This document shows positions 34,924 to 43,600 of a DNA stretch of 64,000 nucleotides, piece by piece. Position numbers and translations under genes: made by a program. The DNA is from Flavisolibacter longurius (GTDB lineage: Bacteria > Bacteroidota > Bacteroidia > Chitinophagales > Chitinophagaceae): assembly GCA_013327885.1 (NCBI GenBank), contig JABUMY010000002.1, positions 310,001 through 374,000 on the forward strand, given 5' to 3'. Below the pieces are notes generated by a model. It ran no database searches and was not told the DNA's origin. It saw only the letters and a list, made by a program, of their open reading frames with translations. Position 1 is the stretch's first letter. Every line of letters begins with the position of its first letter.

Positions 34924-34950
34924 AAAAGCTGTCACCGTGGACAGCTTTCG
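34924..34950 (-). terminator. Intrinsic terminator of the Fe/2OG oxygenase gene
   Basis: Stem aaagctgtc / gacagcttt with a short loop; a T-run follows on the minus strand. Between here and padR (34740-34920) I see only AT-rich sequence with short ATGAATCATTTAT-like imperfect palindromes. Confidence 0.85.
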
Positions 34951-34970
34951 CAATACGTATCGCCAATCCT

Positions 34971-35915
34971 TTATTTTTTCAGGCCAATTTCCCGCAGGCG
35001 CTCGTCCAGGTACTCCCCGGCCGTGGCATCTTCGTACGCTTTGGGATGTGCTTCATCGATGGTGCTTTCCAGCGAGGCCAGGCTCATGCTGCCTTTGGGG
35101 TGCAGAAAGAACGGAATGGAAAACCGTGATGTACCCCACAGTTCCCGCGGCGGGTTTACCACGCGGTGGGTGGTGGATCGGAGCTTGTTGTTGGTCAGGC
35201 GCTGGAGCATGTCGCCAACGTTTACCACAATCTGTTCGGGCAGAGAAGTTACACCAACCCATTCGCCGCCTTTTGTCAGAATTTGCAAGCCATCGGCAGA
35301 AGCGCCTACCAGCAGCGTAATGAGGTTTATGTCCTCGTGCTGCTCGGCACGAATAGCCGATGCTGGTTCGCTTTTAATGGGAGGATAATGAATGGCCCGC
35401 AGGATAGAGTTGCCGTTGTGTACCCACTGGTCAAAATAATGTTCGTCCAAACCAAGATAGAGAGCAATGGCCTGCAGGAGTGCTTTGCCGCTGCGCTCAA
35501 AATTGCGGTAGGATTTATAAAGCGTGGGTGTGAACTGCGGCAGTTCTTCCACCGTAATATTGTCGGGGTAGTCGTCACCCACTTCTTCGCCATCTTCGAT
35601 GGTTTGGCCAAATTGGAAAAACTCTTTCAGGTCCGGCGCATCAAAGCCTTTTGCATGCTCGCGGCCAAAGGAAGTGTAACCACGCTGACCGGCCAGCTCG
35701 GGCTTTTCGTATTTTAATTTTGTTTCGGAAGGCAGTGCAAAGAATTGCTGCACGTATTGATAAAGATCGGCGATGAGGTCATCAGGAATGCCGTGGTTTT
35801 TTACCGCCACAAAGCCCACCTCTTCGTAGGCCTTGCCCAGTTCCTGCACAAAGTTGCGTTTCCGGCTTTCATCGCCACTTAAAAAATCAGAGAGATCAAC
35901 AACAGGGATGTTCAT
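34971..35915 (-). CDS. Isopenicillin N synthase-like Fe(II)/2-oxoglutarate oxygenase
   Basis: A 314-residue non-haem iron oxygenase. The N-terminal domain begins MNIPVVDLSDFLSG with GFVAVKNHGIPDDLIADLY. The jelly-roll core has the HxD pair in EQHEDINLITLL, the distal His in LRSTTHRVVNPP, and the RFSIPFFLHP motif with the Arg/Ser that binds 2-oxoglutarate. The family includes gibberellin-type oxidases, ethylene-forming enzymes and isopenicillin N synthase; the substrate here is unknown. The ATG at 35915 is preferred over 35948. A TATTTTTG element lies about 30 bp upstream and a terminator follows. Confidence 0.9.
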   Translation of the reverse strand: MNIPVVDLSDFLSGDESRKRNFVQELGKAYEEVGFVAVKNHGIPDDLIADLYQYVQQFFALPSETKLKYEKPELAGQRGYTSFGREHAKGFDAPDLKEFFQFGQTIEDGEEVGDDYPDNITVEELPQFTPTLYKSYRNFERSGKALLQAIALYLGLDEHYFDQWVHNGNSILRAIHYPPIKSEPASAIRAEQHEDINLITLLVGASADGLQILTKGGEWVGVTSLPEQIVVNVGDMLQRLTNNKLRSTTHRVVNPPRELWGTSRFSIPFFLHPKGSMSLASLESTIDEAHPKAYEDATAGEYLDERLREIGLKK

Positions 35916-35945
35916 ATGCATTGCTTCTTTTTTGCAGAAGAAGGG

Positions 35946-35953
35946 CAAAAATA
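35946..35953 (-). promoter_or_regulatory. -7 element TATTTTTG of the oxygenase gene
   Basis: Exact TAnnTTTG match on the minus strand, 30 bp before the chosen ATG; it overlaps the longer alternative start, arguing against it. Confidence 0.45.
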
Positions 35954-36160
35954 CAAAATTGAGTTTTACACATTGATCCGAAGGGAAAGATTGCGGCCGG
36001 TAGCGCTCTTCAAAGCAAACAGCTCTTTATGCGTTAAAAGCAATGTGAATAACCACATCGTTAAACCTGGTTTTACGCAGCATTTTTTACCCATCTCTCT
36101 TGCCATTGCACTATAAAAAATATGTATTTCATCAGGAAGCAATATCCCAATATCGTCTCT

Positions 36161-36658
36161 CTAGCGCATTTCCACCCACTGCCGTTCACCTGGGCTTGCC
36201 TCCACAATGGCGTATTTGTTTACCCCATTGATCTGCATTTCGTCCAGCGCGGCCAGTACATTTTGGTAAGAAGCGGTGTGGAGTGGTTTAATGAGAACAA
36301 CCAGGTCCTCACCAACCCCTTTTTGTTTTTGCCGGATGATGGCTCCCATTCCGGTTTGCAGGTGGTAAGTTGCCGGTGAAATGTTGTTGGCGGCAAGTGC
36401 GGTCTCCCACTTTCCTTCGTAGGCATAGATCTGTTTGCTGTCCAGCACCAGCGTGAGTGATTTGCTTTCTGCAACCGGGGTTTCCTCTCCTTCTTTTGGC
36501 ATGATCAGCCGGGTAACGGTGGGTTCGGAAAGGGCACTGGTAAAAATAAAAAAGGTAATGAGTAAAAAGCCAAGGTCCACCAGTGGGGTCATGTCAATTT
36601 TGGTAGAATACGTTTTACGGTTGTGGGTACCCGTTGGTTGTGGTTGTACGCTTGTCAT
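36161..36658 (-). CDS. exbD: ExbD/TolR family biopolymer transport protein
   Basis: A 165-residue ExbD-type protein. A short cytosolic N-terminus leads into the single transmembrane helix MTPLVDLGFLLITFFIFTSAL, which contains the essential proton-pathway Asp. A periplasmic domain follows (KSLTLVLDSKQIYAYEG, EDLVVLIKPLHTASYQNVLAALDEM). ExbD works with ExbB and TonB to energise outer-membrane receptors such as the SusC proteins in this window. No exbB or tonB lies next to it, so it is an orphan copy. It diverges from the universal stress gene with 76 bp between them. Confidence 0.9.
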   Translation of the reverse strand: MTSVQPQPTGTHNRKTYSTKIDMTPLVDLGFLLITFFIFTSALSEPTVTRLIMPKEGEETPVAESKSLTLVLDSKQIYAYEGKWETALAANNISPATYHLQTGMGAIIRQKQKGVGEDLVVLIKPLHTASYQNVLAALDEMQINGVNKYAIVEASPGERQWVEMR

Positions 36659-36734
36659 AAAAACAGTTTAGGGTATGATGAAAATCAGGGCCATTTCCAC
36701 AACAAGACTCAATCTTTCTTTGTAATCTTGATAC

Positions 36735-37538
36735 ATGAATACCATCATTGTTCCCACGGATTTTTCGCCGGCGGCCGATAACGCCGCGGAATACGCTGCA
36801 AAGCTGGCCCAGCGGTTGAACGCTTCTGTTCTCCTGTTGCATGTATACCAGTTGCCGGTTCCCATGACCGATTATCCCGTGCTTATGGTAACCGTAGAAG
36901 ACCTGAAAAAAGGTGCCGAGGAAGGCTTGAACAGAACGCTGGAAGCGGCGCAGCTAAAATATCCCGGTGTAACGTTTCAGGTGGAAAGCCGCCTGGGCGA
37001 TGTGGCCACCGAAATAGAAGACGCCAGCAAGGAGCGAGATGCGTTTGCCCTTGTGGTAGGCACCAAGGACCTCAATGGGTTTGAACGGTTTTTGTTTGGC
37101 GACACCACCATCTCTCTGATCAAAAATTCTACTTTCCCGGTGATTGCCGTTCCGGAAAGTTACAATGCCGGCGTGCCGCAGAACATGGTGCTGGCCACCG
37201 ATTTTACAAACGCAGCTGATATTCCCACCGGCACCATTGCGGGTATTGCCGGTGTACTGGAAGCCAACCTGCACGTGGTGCATGTAGAAGAAAAGGAGAG
37301 CAAGTATTATCCCGAAGAGCTGATGCAGGCTTTTGGGGGCATCAACGCATCGTACCATGCCATCAAGGACGATGATGTGGCCGAAGGACTAAAACATTAT
37401 GTGCAGCAAAACAACATCGACCTGGTGCTGGTGCTTCCGCACAAACACAATTTATACGAACGCCTGTTTTTTAAAGGACACACCAAAGGCATTTTGCATG
37501 CGATGCCCGTGCCGGTGATGAGCCTGAAATCTGAGTAG
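36735..37538 (+). CDS. Universal stress protein, tandem UspA domains
   Basis: A 267-residue protein with two UspA folds. Domain 1 (about 1-145) is well conserved: NTIIVPTDFSPAADNAAEYAAKLA, then FALVVGTKDLNGFERFLFGDTTISLIKNSTFPVIAVPE, with an ATP-binding-type GxxG-like loop that is not fully canonical. Domain 2 (about 148-267) is more divergent. Such proteins accumulate under starvation or stress; biochemical roles are unclear. The stop codon (TAG) is also the first triplet of a 30-nt repeat arm, so the following element begins exactly at the gene end. Confidence 0.9.
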   Translation: MNTIIVPTDFSPAADNAAEYAAKLAQRLNASVLLLHVYQLPVPMTDYPVLMVTVEDLKKGAEEGLNRTLEAAQLKYPGVTFQVESRLGDVATEIEDASKERDAFALVVGTKDLNGFERFLFGDTTISLIKNSTFPVIAVPESYNAGVPQNMVLATDFTNAADIPTGTIAGIAGVLEANLHVVHVEEKESKYYPEELMQAFGGINASYHAIKDDDVAEGLKHYVQQNNIDLVLVLPHKHNLYERLFFKGHTKGILHAMPVPVMSLKSE

Positions 37539-37565
37539 GCAGTAAGCAGTAAGCAATAGGCAGTA
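37533..37565 (+). repeat. Left arm of inverted repeat enclosing the S23 gene
   Basis: 33 nt made of 7-bp units (AGTAAGC, AGTAAGC, AATAGGC). It pairs with 37999-38031 at 32 of 33 positions. It overlaps the uspA-like stop codon. Confidence 0.9.
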
Positions 37566-37589
37566 TTTGTAACAGTCTTTTCGACACTT

Positions 37590-37982
37590 ATGAGTTATAA
37601 AACACTACTTGCGTATCAGAAAGCGTTTGCGCTTGCCATGAAAATTTTTAATGTCACAAAACGTTTTCCAAAAGAGGAATTGTTTGGTTTGACAGGACAG
37701 ATAAGACGGTCTTCCCCCTCTGTTTGTTCGAATATGGCTGAAGGTTATCGTAAAAGACGATATGAAGCGCATTTTGTGAGTAAACTCACCGACGCTGACA
37801 CAGAAAATTCGGAAACCGAAGTTTGGCTGGACTTTTCCTTAGCCTGCGAATACATTACGGAAGAGGAGTATAATGCACTTTATGCCGACGCCGAAGAAGT
37901 CGGACGCATGTTGGCATATATGATTGAGCACCCTTCTAAATTTCTTTCACAAGCAGATAAAAATCTAAAGACTAAGAAATAA
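37590..37982 (+). CDS. Four-helix-bundle protein (S23 / 23S rRNA intervening-sequence family)
   Basis: A 130-residue all-helical protein of the S23/IVP family: YKTLLAYQKAFALAMKIFNV, FPKEELFGLTGQIRRSSPSV, CSNMAEGYRKRR and the C-terminal ARRGEA-like region replaced by DADTENSETEVWLDFSLACEYI. In Leptospira and other bacteria the family is encoded within intervening sequences of 23S rRNA, and it is structurally related to the Avd protein of diversity-generating retroelements. Free-standing copies have no established role. This copy is AT-richer than its neighbours and is bracketed by 33-nt inverted repeats, which would fold the whole transcript into a stem with the gene in the loop. Confidence 0.85.
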   Translation: MSYKTLLAYQKAFALAMKIFNVTKRFPKEELFGLTGQIRRSSPSVCSNMAEGYRKRRYEAHFVSKLTDADTENSETEVWLDFSLACEYITEEEYNALYADAEEVGRMLAYMIEHPSKFLSQADKNLKTKK

Positions 37983-37984
37983 AA

Positions 37985-38009
37985 ATAGGCAGCTTTTGTA
38001 CTGCCTATT
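37985..38009. terminator. Hairpin just after the S23 gene
   Basis: Stem aataggcag (37985-37993) / ctgcctatt (38001-38009). It overlaps the start of the right repeat arm, so the arm can pair either locally or with the left arm 37533-37565. Confidence 0.55.
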
Positions 38010-38031
38010 GCCTACTGCTTACTGCCTACTC
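37999..38031 (-). repeat. Right arm of inverted repeat enclosing the S23 gene
   Basis: Reverse complement of 37533-37565 with a single mismatch. It ends one base before the asnS stop codon. Confidence 0.9.
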
Positions 38032-39480
38032 TTAAAACTCCGCACTCTTCGGCGTCCGGGGGAATGGGATCACATCGCGGATATTGCCCATGCCGGTTAC
38101 AAACTGCACCATGCGTTCGAAGCCCAGCCCAAAGCCGGCATGCGGTACGGTGCCAAAGCGGCGGGTATCGAGGTACCACCACAATTCATCGGTGGGAACA
38201 TGCATGGCTTTCATCCGTTCCACCAGCTTGTCGTACCGTTCTTCCCGTTGCGATCCGCCCACGATTTCGCCAATGCCCGGCGCTAAAATATCCATGGCGG
38301 CAACCGTTTCGCGGCCCGGTTCGCAACCCTCATCCTGCCGCATGTAAAACGCTTTGATAGCGGCGGGATAATTGGTAACGATCACCGGTTTTTTAAAATG
38401 CTTTTCTACCAGGTAGCGTTCGTGCTCGCTTTGCATGTCAATGCCCCACGAAACATCGTACTGGAACTTTTTCTTTTTGTAATGATTCGATTGCAGCAGG
38501 ATGTCGATCGCTTCGGTATACGTGATGCGTTCGAATTTATTGTCGGCAACAAACTGCAGTTTCTGTATCAGATCCAGCTCGCTGCGTTCGGTTTGGGGCT
38601 TGCTTTTTTCTTCTTCCAGCAAACGCTGGCGCAGAAACTCCAGGTCATCGGCGTTCTGTTCCATCACATACCTTATCAGGTATTGAATAAATTCTTCGGC
38701 AAGGTTGGCGTTGTCTTCCAGGTCATAAAACGCAGCTTCCGGCTCTATCATCCAGAACTCAGCCAGGTGTCTTGCGGTGTTAGAATTTTCGGCACGGAAC
38801 GTAGGGCCAAAGGTGTATATCTCACCCAGGCCGGTTGCACCCAGTTCGCCTTCCAGTTGTCCGCTTACCGTTAGGTTGGTGGCGCGGCCAAAAAAGTCTA
38901 CGGCAAAATCAATGCTGCCGTCTTCTTTACGGGGTGGGTTGTCGAAAGGCAGTGTGCTTACGCGAAACATCTCCCCGGCACCTTCGGCATCCGACGCTGT
39001 GATGATGGGTGTATGCAGGTAAAAGAATCCTTTCTCATTAAAAAATTTGTGCACGGCAAACGCCAGGGAGTGTCGAATGCGGAACACGGCAGCAAAGGTG
39101 TTGGTGCGAAAACGCAGGTGCGCTTTTTCACGCAAAAACTCCATGCTGTGTTTTTTGGGTTGCAGGGGGTAAGCTTCGGCATCGCTGTCGCCAAGGATCT
39201 CCAGGTCATCAGCTTTTACTTCCACTTTTTGTCCCTTGCCAAGCGACGCAATCAGTGTTCCTGTCACCTTCAGCGAAGCCGAAGTGGTAATGCGTTTCAG
39301 CAGTGCATCCTCAAACTTTCCCAGTTCGAGAACGATCTGCAGGTTATTGTTGGTAGAGCCATCGTTCAGGGCCACAAACTGGTTGTTACGAAAGGTGCGT
39401 ACCCAACCCATCACGGTTACTTTCTGATCCTGCGGCTCCGTTGCCAGCAGCTCTTTTATTTTAATGCGTTTGTTAAACAT
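38032..39480 (-). CDS. asnS: Asparaginyl-tRNA synthetase
   Basis: A 482-residue class IIb synthetase that charges tRNA-Asn. An N-terminal OB-fold anticodon-binding domain ([21 protein letters not shown]) is followed by the catalytic domain. Motif 2 is [21 protein letters not shown]-like, and motif 3 is [13 protein letters not shown] followed by [12 protein letters not shown], characteristic of AsnRS. Length is normal. A TATATTTG element ends 7 nt upstream of the ATG, implying a very short leader. The 3' end abuts the repeat arm of the S23 element. Confidence 0.97.
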   Translation of the reverse strand: MFNKRIKIKELLATEPQDQKVTVMGWVRTFRNNQFVALNDGSTNNNLQIVLELGKFEDALLKRITTSASLKVTGTLIASLGKGQKVEVKADDLEILGDSDAEAYPLQPKKHSMEFLREKAHLRFRTNTFAAVFRIRHSLAFAVHKFFNEKGFFYLHTPIITASDAEGAGEMFRVSTLPFDNPPRKEDGSIDFAVDFFGRATNLTVSGQLEGELGATGLGEIYTFGPTFRAENSNTARHLAEFWMIEPEAAFYDLEDNANLAEEFIQYLIRYVMEQNADDLEFLRQRLLEEEKSKPQTERSELDLIQKLQFVADNKFERITYTEAIDILLQSNHYKKKKFQYDVSWGIDMQSEHERYLVEKHFKKPVIVTNYPAAIKAFYMRQDEGCEPGRETVAAMDILAPGIGEIVGGSQREERYDKLVERMKAMHVPTDELWWYLDTRRFGTVPHAGFGLGFERMVQFVTGMGNIRDVIPFPRTPKSAEF

Positions 39481-39487
39481 ACGAGTG

Positions 39488-39495
39488 CAAATATA
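39488..39495 (-). promoter_or_regulatory. -7 element TATATTTG of asnS with TTG 16 bp upstream
   Basis: TTG (39512-39514), a 16-bp spacer and TATATTTG on the minus strand; the ATG follows after 7 nt. Confidence 0.55.
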
Positions 39496-39689
39496 AAGTG
39501 CCGCCTGTCAACAATTTTCCGATGTGCCCGTTTACCGCGGTGCCGTTTTGTTTGACGATGAAAAAAGAAAAAAACAAAGGTCTAAACAGGGCCGTTTTTT
39601 TGAAGAAAAGAGCAGGCAGTGTTCAACCTTTCCCTGTAAAAGCTTGTTGGGGTTATACTAAAAAATTAACCATGGTAACCAAGGGATTC

Positions 39690-40640
39690 ATGAAAACAAA
39701 AGGAGTGATCTTACTCGGCTTATTTGCATTAACGCTAACCAGTTGCGACAAGGATGATGACGATACAACCGGAAACACCATCACCGATGTTGTGGTACGA
39801 AGCGATGATTTCAGTACGCTGGAAAGTGCGGTGTTAAAGGCCAATGTACAAACAACTCTGAGCGGCGTAGGACCGTTTACTGTATTTGCTCCCAACAACG
39901 CCGCCTTCACGGCTTCGGGAGTGACCACTGCAGTGCTCAACAGCTTAACAGCCGACCAGGCCCGAACGATCTTACTTTACCATACGCTGGCTGCTTCCGT
40001 TCCCTCGGGTAGCGTGCCGGCTGGACCAAATGCAAAAGTGACAACTGCCAGTGGCGATTCGGTTTTTGTTACCCGCAATGCCAACGGAGTTTTTGTCAAC
40101 GGCGTTCGGGTGGAGCAGGCCGATATCAATGCCTCCAATGGTATTATTCACCGCATTGGCCGTGTGCTGATGCCACCGGTAGGCAACATTGTGCAAACCG
40201 CTTCGGCACCGGGCAGCGGGCTTGATTCGCTTGTAAAAGCCGTGACCCGTGCCACCACTGCAGGTGGCGGCGATCCTACCCTGGCCACGACGCTGAGCAC
40301 AGCCACACTTACCGTATTTGCGCCTACAAATGCAGCCTTTACACAATTGCTTGGTGCGTTAAGCCTGACAGACATTAACCAGATTCCTGTGAATACCTTG
40401 CTTGCGGTGCTGCGTTACCACGTCGTTGGCGGAAGAGCGTTTTCATCGGACCTTGCCAATGGCAACCTGGCCATGCTGGCTGGTGGTAATGCTACCATCA
40501 ACCTGACAAATGGTACCAATAATGGTCCTACCATCACTGGTACGGGCAATGGTGCCAACCGTTCCAACATTACCATGCCCAACATTGTTGCCCGCAACGG
40601 CGTGGTGCATGTGATCGACAGGGTATTGCTTCCCATGTAA
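39690..40640 (+). CDS. Fasciclin domain lipoprotein (two FAS1 domains)
   Basis: A 316-residue lipoprotein. The signal MKTKGVILLGLFALTLTSC gives a lipobox near residue 19, followed by an acidic DKDDDD spacer. Two FAS1 domains follow, each with the conserved H1 and H2 boxes: FTVFAPNNAAF and GIIHRIGRVLMPP in the first, LTVFAPTNAAF and GVVHVIDRVLLPM in the second. FAS1 domains mediate adhesion or surface binding. It is probably outer-membrane anchored. ATGs at 39672 and further upstream are possible, but 39690 best fits the signal peptide. A strong terminator follows. Confidence 0.9.
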   Translation: MKTKGVILLGLFALTLTSCDKDDDDTTGNTITDVVVRSDDFSTLESAVLKANVQTTLSGVGPFTVFAPNNAAFTASGVTTAVLNSLTADQARTILLYHTLAASVPSGSVPAGPNAKVTTASGDSVFVTRNANGVFVNGVRVEQADINASNGIIHRIGRVLMPPVGNIVQTASAPGSGLDSLVKAVTRATTAGGGDPTLATTLSTATLTVFAPTNAAFTQLLGALSLTDINQIPVNTLLAVLRYHVVGGRAFSSDLANGNLAMLAGGNATINLTNGTNNGPTITGTGNGANRSNITMPNIVARNGVVHVIDRVLLPM

Positions 40641-40661
40641 CAATTTCAGCGTAACAGGCAG

Positions 40662-40694
40662 AAGCCGGTTCGGAAACGAACCGGCTTTTGTTTT
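40662..40694 (+). terminator. Intrinsic terminator after the fasciclin gene
   Basis: Perfect 11-bp stem aagccggttcg / cgaaccggctt with a GAAA loop and a following TTGTTTTTTT. Confidence 0.92.
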
Positions 40695-41055
40695 TTTAGG
40701 CCACGCAGTGTTTACAGGTTGCGTTGTTTCCTAGGGGTAATCGCTGTTTCCATACACATGCTGTTTGTTAAAAATAAAACCGCATGCAGGTAAAAAAATC
40801 ATCATGCAAAGTGCGGTTTCAGAGGGAAAAATTGTGCATTTACCGTTGCGACAGCATTGAACACCAGTGGGGTTCGGGAGCAAAAAAATTTTTCCTTTTT
40901 GGCCATTTCTCACTAAACTTGCACCGGAAACCGTTGAGAGCTCATACCCTAATCACTCACAACAGCGGACGTTTCGCAACAAATCCCAGGCAAATAATCA
41001 TCAAACGACAACAGCTTACGGGCTATTGAACAGCAGATTAAACGAAAAAATTTCT
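40695..41055 (+). other. Leader region of rho without a recognised gene
   Basis: 361 bp between the fasciclin terminator and the rho start. It holds an 8-bp inverted pair (aaaccgca near 40778 and tgcggttt near 40813) and a weak -7-like TAAACTTG near 40914. The frame of rho stays open through it, but the sequence does not look coding. A long leader would suit autogenous control of rho; this is inference. Confidence 0.4.
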
Positions 41056-42735
41056 ATGTACGACATTTTGCAGCTGAACGACATGCTCCTGCCGGAACTT
41101 CAGGACATAGCTGAAAATTTACAAATCGACAATCCTAAAAAACTTACCAAGCAAGAGCTTGTATATAAAATACTGGATCAGCAGGCGGTTGTAGGCAGCC
41201 AAAAGAAAAGTGCAGCGCCGGCCGATGGGGATAAGCGCAAACGCAAGCGCATTGTAAAAGCGTCTACTTCCAACACTACCGAAGAAGCTGTGGTAGAAGA
41301 TACCTCCGATGCACCCGAAGTGGAAGTGGTGCCTGAGGAACCGAAAAAGATCGTGGCAACGAAAAAAGCACCGGTTAAAAAAGAAGAAAAACCCCAACCT
41401 AACAAACGCCCCAAGAAAAAAGGTGATGAGCAGCCAACGCTGCCGATGGATGTTGATGTAAAAGAAGAAGATTCGTTTACCGGTGAAGAGCAAGCACCCG
41501 AAACACCGGTTGCCGGCACCGGTAACCTGGACCCCGAAACAGGTGTTGAAATTCCGGAAAGAGGAAACCAGATCACCAAGTTTTTCCCGCAGCGCCGCGA
41601 GCAGGTTTTCAATATTGAATTCGACGGGATCATTCTTGCCGAAGGCGTACTGGAAATGATGCCGGATGGTTATGGCTTTTTGCGTTCATCCGACTACAAC
41701 TACCTTTCTTCTCCCGATGATGTTTATGTATCGCCTTCGCAGATCAAACTATTTGGTTTGAAAACTGGTGATACGGTTCTGGGTTCTGTGCGTCCGCCAA
41801 AAGAAGGCGAAAAATATTTTGCACTGTTGAAGGTTGACCAGATCAACGGTAAAAGTCCCGAAGAAGTTCGCGACCGTGTACCGTTCGATTACCTCACCCC
41901 ATTGTTTCCTTTCCAGAAGCTGAACCTGTTTGACGAGGCCTCTAACTTTCCTACCCGTATCATGGACCTGTTTACCCCTATTGGTAAAGGCCAGCGTGGG
42001 TTGATTGTTGCCCAGCCAAAAACCGGTAAAACCATGCTCCTGAAAGCAGTGGCTAATGCTATTGCCAAGAACCACCCCGAGTGTTACCTGATGGTAGTGT
42101 TGGTGGATGAGCGTCCGGAAGAAGTGACCGATATGGAACGTAGCATTAAAGGTGAAGTGATTGCTTCGACCTTTGATGAGCCGGCCGAAAAACACGTAAA
42201 GGTTTCTACCATGGCCCTGCAAAAAGCAAAGCGCCTGGTAGAGTGCGGCCACGATGTGATCATCCTGCTGGATTCGATCACCCGCCTGGCCCGTGCACAC
42301 AACACGGTAGCACCGGCATCCGGTAAAGTATTATCCGGTGGTGTGGAAGCAAATGCGATGCAAAAGCCAAAGCAGTTTTTTGGTGCGGCCCGTAAAATTG
42401 AGCACGGTGGTTCATTGACCATTATTGCCACCGCACTGGTAGACACCGGCTCCAAGATGGATGAAGTGATCTTTGAAGAATTCAAAGGTACCGGTAACAT
42501 GGAACTGCAGTTGGATCGCCGCCTGGCCAACAAGCGTGTATTCCCGGCCATTGATCTTGTGTCTTCCTCTACCCGTAGAGATGACCTGCTGCTGGAACGT
42601 GATGTGTTGCAACGCATGAACCTGTTGCGTGTTTACCTGAACGATATGAACACCGAAGAAGCCATGTCTGAACTGCTCCGCCGCATGCGTGGCACCAAGA
42701 GCAACGAAGAGTTTTTGGCATCGATGAACGGATAA
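41056..42735 (+). CDS. rho: Transcription termination factor Rho
   Basis: Rho is the hexameric RNA-dependent ATPase that ends transcription. The 559-residue protein has the N-terminal helical domain ([35 protein letters not shown]). A long charged Lys/Glu/Pro insert (about 50-170) follows, as in other Bacteroidota Rho proteins. Then come the RNA-binding fold ([36 protein letters not shown]) and the ATPase core (Walker A in [52 protein letters not shown]). The ATG at 41056 matches family starts; an upstream in-frame extension is not credible. A hairpin with periodic repeats follows the stop. Confidence 0.97.
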   Translation: MYDILQLNDMLLPELQDIAENLQIDNPKKLTKQELVYKILDQQAVVGSQKKSAAPADGDKRKRKRIVKASTSNTTEEAVVEDTSDAPEVEVVPEEPKKIVATKKAPVKKEEKPQPNKRPKKKGDEQPTLPMDVDVKEEDSFTGEEQAPETPVAGTGNLDPETGVEIPERGNQITKFFPQRREQVFNIEFDGIILAEGVLEMMPDGYGFLRSSDYNYLSSPDDVYVSPSQIKLFGLKTGDTVLGSVRPPKEGEKYFALLKVDQINGKSPEEVRDRVPFDYLTPLFPFQKLNLFDEASNFPTRIMDLFTPIGKGQRGLIVAQPKTGKTMLLKAVANAIAKNHPECYLMVVLVDERPEEVTDMERSIKGEVIASTFDEPAEKHVKVSTMALQKAKRLVECGHDVIILLDSITRLARAHNTVAPASGKVLSGGVEANAMQKPKQFFGAARKIEHGGSLTIIATALVDTGSKMDEVIFEEFKGTGNMELQLDRRLANKRVFPAIDLVSSSTRRDDLLLERDVLQRMNLLRVYLNDMNTEEAMSELLRRMRGTKSNEEFLASMNG

Positions 42736-42740
42736 TTTCA

Positions 42741-42842
42741 ATAAGCAACGTACAATTTGCAATAGGCAAAGAAGAAACAGCCTCTTCTTTGCCTATTTTG
42801 TTTTTGCACCTTGCTTATTGTCTATTGCCAATTGCTGATTGT
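42741..42842. repeat. Period-7 inverted repeat with terminator hairpin after rho
   Basis: Left units AATAAGC, AACGTAC, AATTTGC, AATAGGC; right arm reversed reads AATCAGC, AATTGGC, AATAGAC, AATAAGC, AAGGTGC. A perfect 14-bp stem aataggcaaagaag (42761-42774) / cttctttgcctatt (42784-42797) could terminate rho transcription. Confidence 0.8.
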
Positions 42843-42894
42843 TCCAGTTGGTCTCATTTTTGTAATTCCACAGTGAAACAAAAAAGCGAACGTT

Positions 42895-43533
42895 ATGAAA
42901 AAACAGTTTTTGAGTGTGGCGATAGTTGCAGGATTGGGACTTGGGATTGTAGCCTGTAGCAACGACAGTGCAGATACGGCATCAAACGATACAACGTCCT
43001 CTGCAACAGCCAATGTGGAAACAACCACAACCAGTACGGGTGCTTATGCGGCCATGGCCGACAGTGTAGAAAGAAACAGCGGGCAAGGCTATTACCTGAA
43101 CCCAAAAACAGGACAGCCCTATGCTAATTTAAAAGTTGACCGTTCGAGCGGCCGTGTTTCTACCGAAGCCGGTGAGCCTGTATGGCGTTATGTTGATAAC
43201 CGTAACTGGTGGGTGTATAGCTGGGATCCTGCCACAAGCAACTGGAACCAAACCGGCGAGGCCCGCATGGAAAACAACAGCCTGCAGTACAAAGATGAAA
43301 GTGATAAGTGGGTAGATTATGACACCCGCTGGAAAAAAGACGATGGCCTTTTTGAAGATGAAATGAAAAAAGAAACCGAGGGCGCCAAAGTAAAAGTGGA
43401 AGAAGACGGTGATACAAAAGTGAAGTATGAAGATGGCACCAAAGTGAAAACAGATGAAGAAGGTACCAAGATCAAAACAAAAGACGGAAAGAAAATTAAG
43501 ACCGATAAAGACGGTGTAAAAGTGGACAATTAA
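42895..43533 (+). CDS. Putative lipoprotein with C-terminal charged repeats
   Basis: A 212-residue lipoprotein (IVAC lipobox near residue 21) with a Thr/Ser/Asp linker. A middle segment is rich in Tyr and Trp (GYYLNPKTGQPYANLKVDRSS, PVWRYVDNRNWWVYSWDPATSNW). The last ~60 residues are short repeats of the form TKVKTDEEGTKIKTKDGKK, which suggest a small beta-repeat or a charged linker. I recognise no named domain. It is monocistronic, ending in a terminator. Its location is probably the outer membrane; the role is unknown. Confidence 0.72.
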   Translation: MKKQFLSVAIVAGLGLGIVACSNDSADTASNDTTSSATANVETTTTSTGAYAAMADSVERNSGQGYYLNPKTGQPYANLKVDRSSGRVSTEAGEPVWRYVDNRNWWVYSWDPATSNWNQTGEARMENNSLQYKDESDKWVDYDTRWKKDDGLFEDEMKKETEGAKVKVEEDGDTKVKYEDGTKVKTDEEGTKIKTKDGKKIKTDKDGVKVDN

Positions 43534-43552
43534 GTGGATAGATAGCTTAGAC

Positions 43553-43581
43553 AAAGGCCCTGCTTCGGCGGGGCTTTTTAT
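43553..43581 (+). terminator. Intrinsic terminator after the charged-repeat lipoprotein gene
   Basis: Stem aaggccctgc / gcggggctt (one wobble) with a TTCG loop, followed by TTTTTA. Confidence 0.85.
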
Positions 43582-43587
43582 TTCCCC

Positions 43588-43595
43588 TACATTTG
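43588..43595 (+). promoter_or_regulatory. -7 element TACATTTG of mnmH-selD
   Basis: Exact TAnnTTTG match ending 5 nt before the ATG at 43601, implying a leaderless mRNA. Confidence 0.5.
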
Positions 43596-43600
43596 TTTGC

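Noticed and set aside
37533-38031. Diversity-generating retroelement, suggested by the Avd-like fold of the S23 protein
   Set aside because: No reverse transcriptase, template repeat or variable repeat is visible nearby.
40867-41055. In-frame N-terminal extension of Rho
   Set aside because: The sequence does not resemble Rho or any domain; the family N-terminus begins at [10 protein letters not shown] (41056).
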